From CAINEC01 sp046303115 (GTDB taxonomy: Bacteria > Bacteroidota > Bacteroidia > AKYH767-A > OLB10), in contig JBKCGZ010000011.1 in assembly GCA_046303115.1 (NCBI GenBank), positions 1-5,740 of the forward strand: DNA of 5,740 nucleotides, written 5' to 3'. Both the position numbers and the translations under genes were made by a program. This document shows positions 5,558 to 5,740 of this stretch, piece after piece (the stretch's first letter is position 1; each line of letters opens with the position of its first letter). The notes under the pieces were generated by a model. It was not told the origin of the DNA. It saw only the letters and a program-made list of their open reading frames with translations, and ran no database searches.

Positions 5558-5740
5558 ATGGAAAACAATAAACTATCAAACTACGGGTATACTCTTTTCA
5601 GAGTAGGAATCCCTGCATTAATGCTTTTGCATGGTACGCACAAATTAGAAAAGTTAATGGCAGGTGGAGAAATTAAATTCATGGATTTTATGGGACTGGG
5701 CACCGAAACATCTTTGTTATTAGCTGTGATTGGTGAGTTA
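5558..5740 (+). CDS. DoxX-family membrane protein (N-terminal 61 residues, cut by right edge)
   Basis: An ATG at 5558-5560 opens a frame of exactly 61 codons that reaches the window end without a stop. The first hydrophobic helix (about residues 11-27) contains R-V-G-I-P-A-L-M-L-L-H-G, followed by T-H-K-L; an Arg-Gly pair and an H-G-x-x-K-L motif are typical of the first helix of DoxX proteins. After a short loop, F-M-G-L-G-T-E-T-S leads into a second helix ending in G-E-L, again like DoxX. DoxX proteins are small integral membrane proteins of about 130-150 residues with four helices, several linked to redox or oxidative-stress functions; this one's activity is unknown. It follows the oxygenase gene by 17 bases with no terminator or TAnnTTTG element between, so it likely shares that transcript. 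Confidence 0.75.
   Translation, partial: MENNKLSNYGYTLFRVGIPALMLLHGTHKLEKLMAGGEIKFMDFMGLGTETSLLLAVIGEL

Overview
The window looks like chromosomal DNA of a non-photosynthetic member of the Bacteroidota, probably the Flavobacteriales. The DNA is AT-rich, starts lack Shine-Dalgarno sequences, several genes are preceded by TAnnTTTG-type -7 promoter elements, and the partial gene at the left edge carries the membrane-sensor motifs of the large histidine kinases of this phylum. The family-level placement is inference; the phylum is fairly secure.

Layout: (1) 1-1300, minus strand: the N-terminal 433 residues of a polytopic sensor protein, almost certainly a histidine kinase whose catalytic part lies beyond the left edge. 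(2) 1301-1415: a short divergent promoter region with a dyad and -7-like elements on both strands. (3) 1416-3262, plus strand: a tight three-gene operon encoding a free-standing biotin carboxyl carrier protein, a Tat-exported Mn-type superoxide dismutase, and a CpcT/CpeT-family lipoprotein. (4) 3279-3315: a hairpin terminator shared with the converging gene. (5) 3327-4250, minus strand: a PfkB/ribokinase-family sugar or nucleoside kinase with a recognisable promoter. (6) 4251-4559: a 309-base divergent intergenic region holding two promoters, a very GC-rich perfect hairpin and a short tandem repeat. (7) 4560-5740, plus strand: an isopenicillin-N-synthase-like 2-oxoglutarate/Fe(II) oxygenase followed 17 bases later by the start of a DoxX-family membrane protein that runs off the right edge.

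Working together: the spacing (10 bases, then 1 base) says the BCCP, superoxide dismutase and CpeT-like lipoprotein are co-transcribed, but their functional link is not obvious. The second and third products are both predicted to leave the cytoplasm, so an envelope oxidative-stress role is plausible for that pair; the biotin carrier is cytoplasmic and its carboxylase partners are not in the window. No CRISPR array, rRNA, tRNA, transposase or phage gene was seen. Nothing here is clearly an undescribed system. The least-explained items are the BCCP-SOD-CpeT operon, the CpeT homologue outside a photosynthetic organism, and the GC-rich hairpin.
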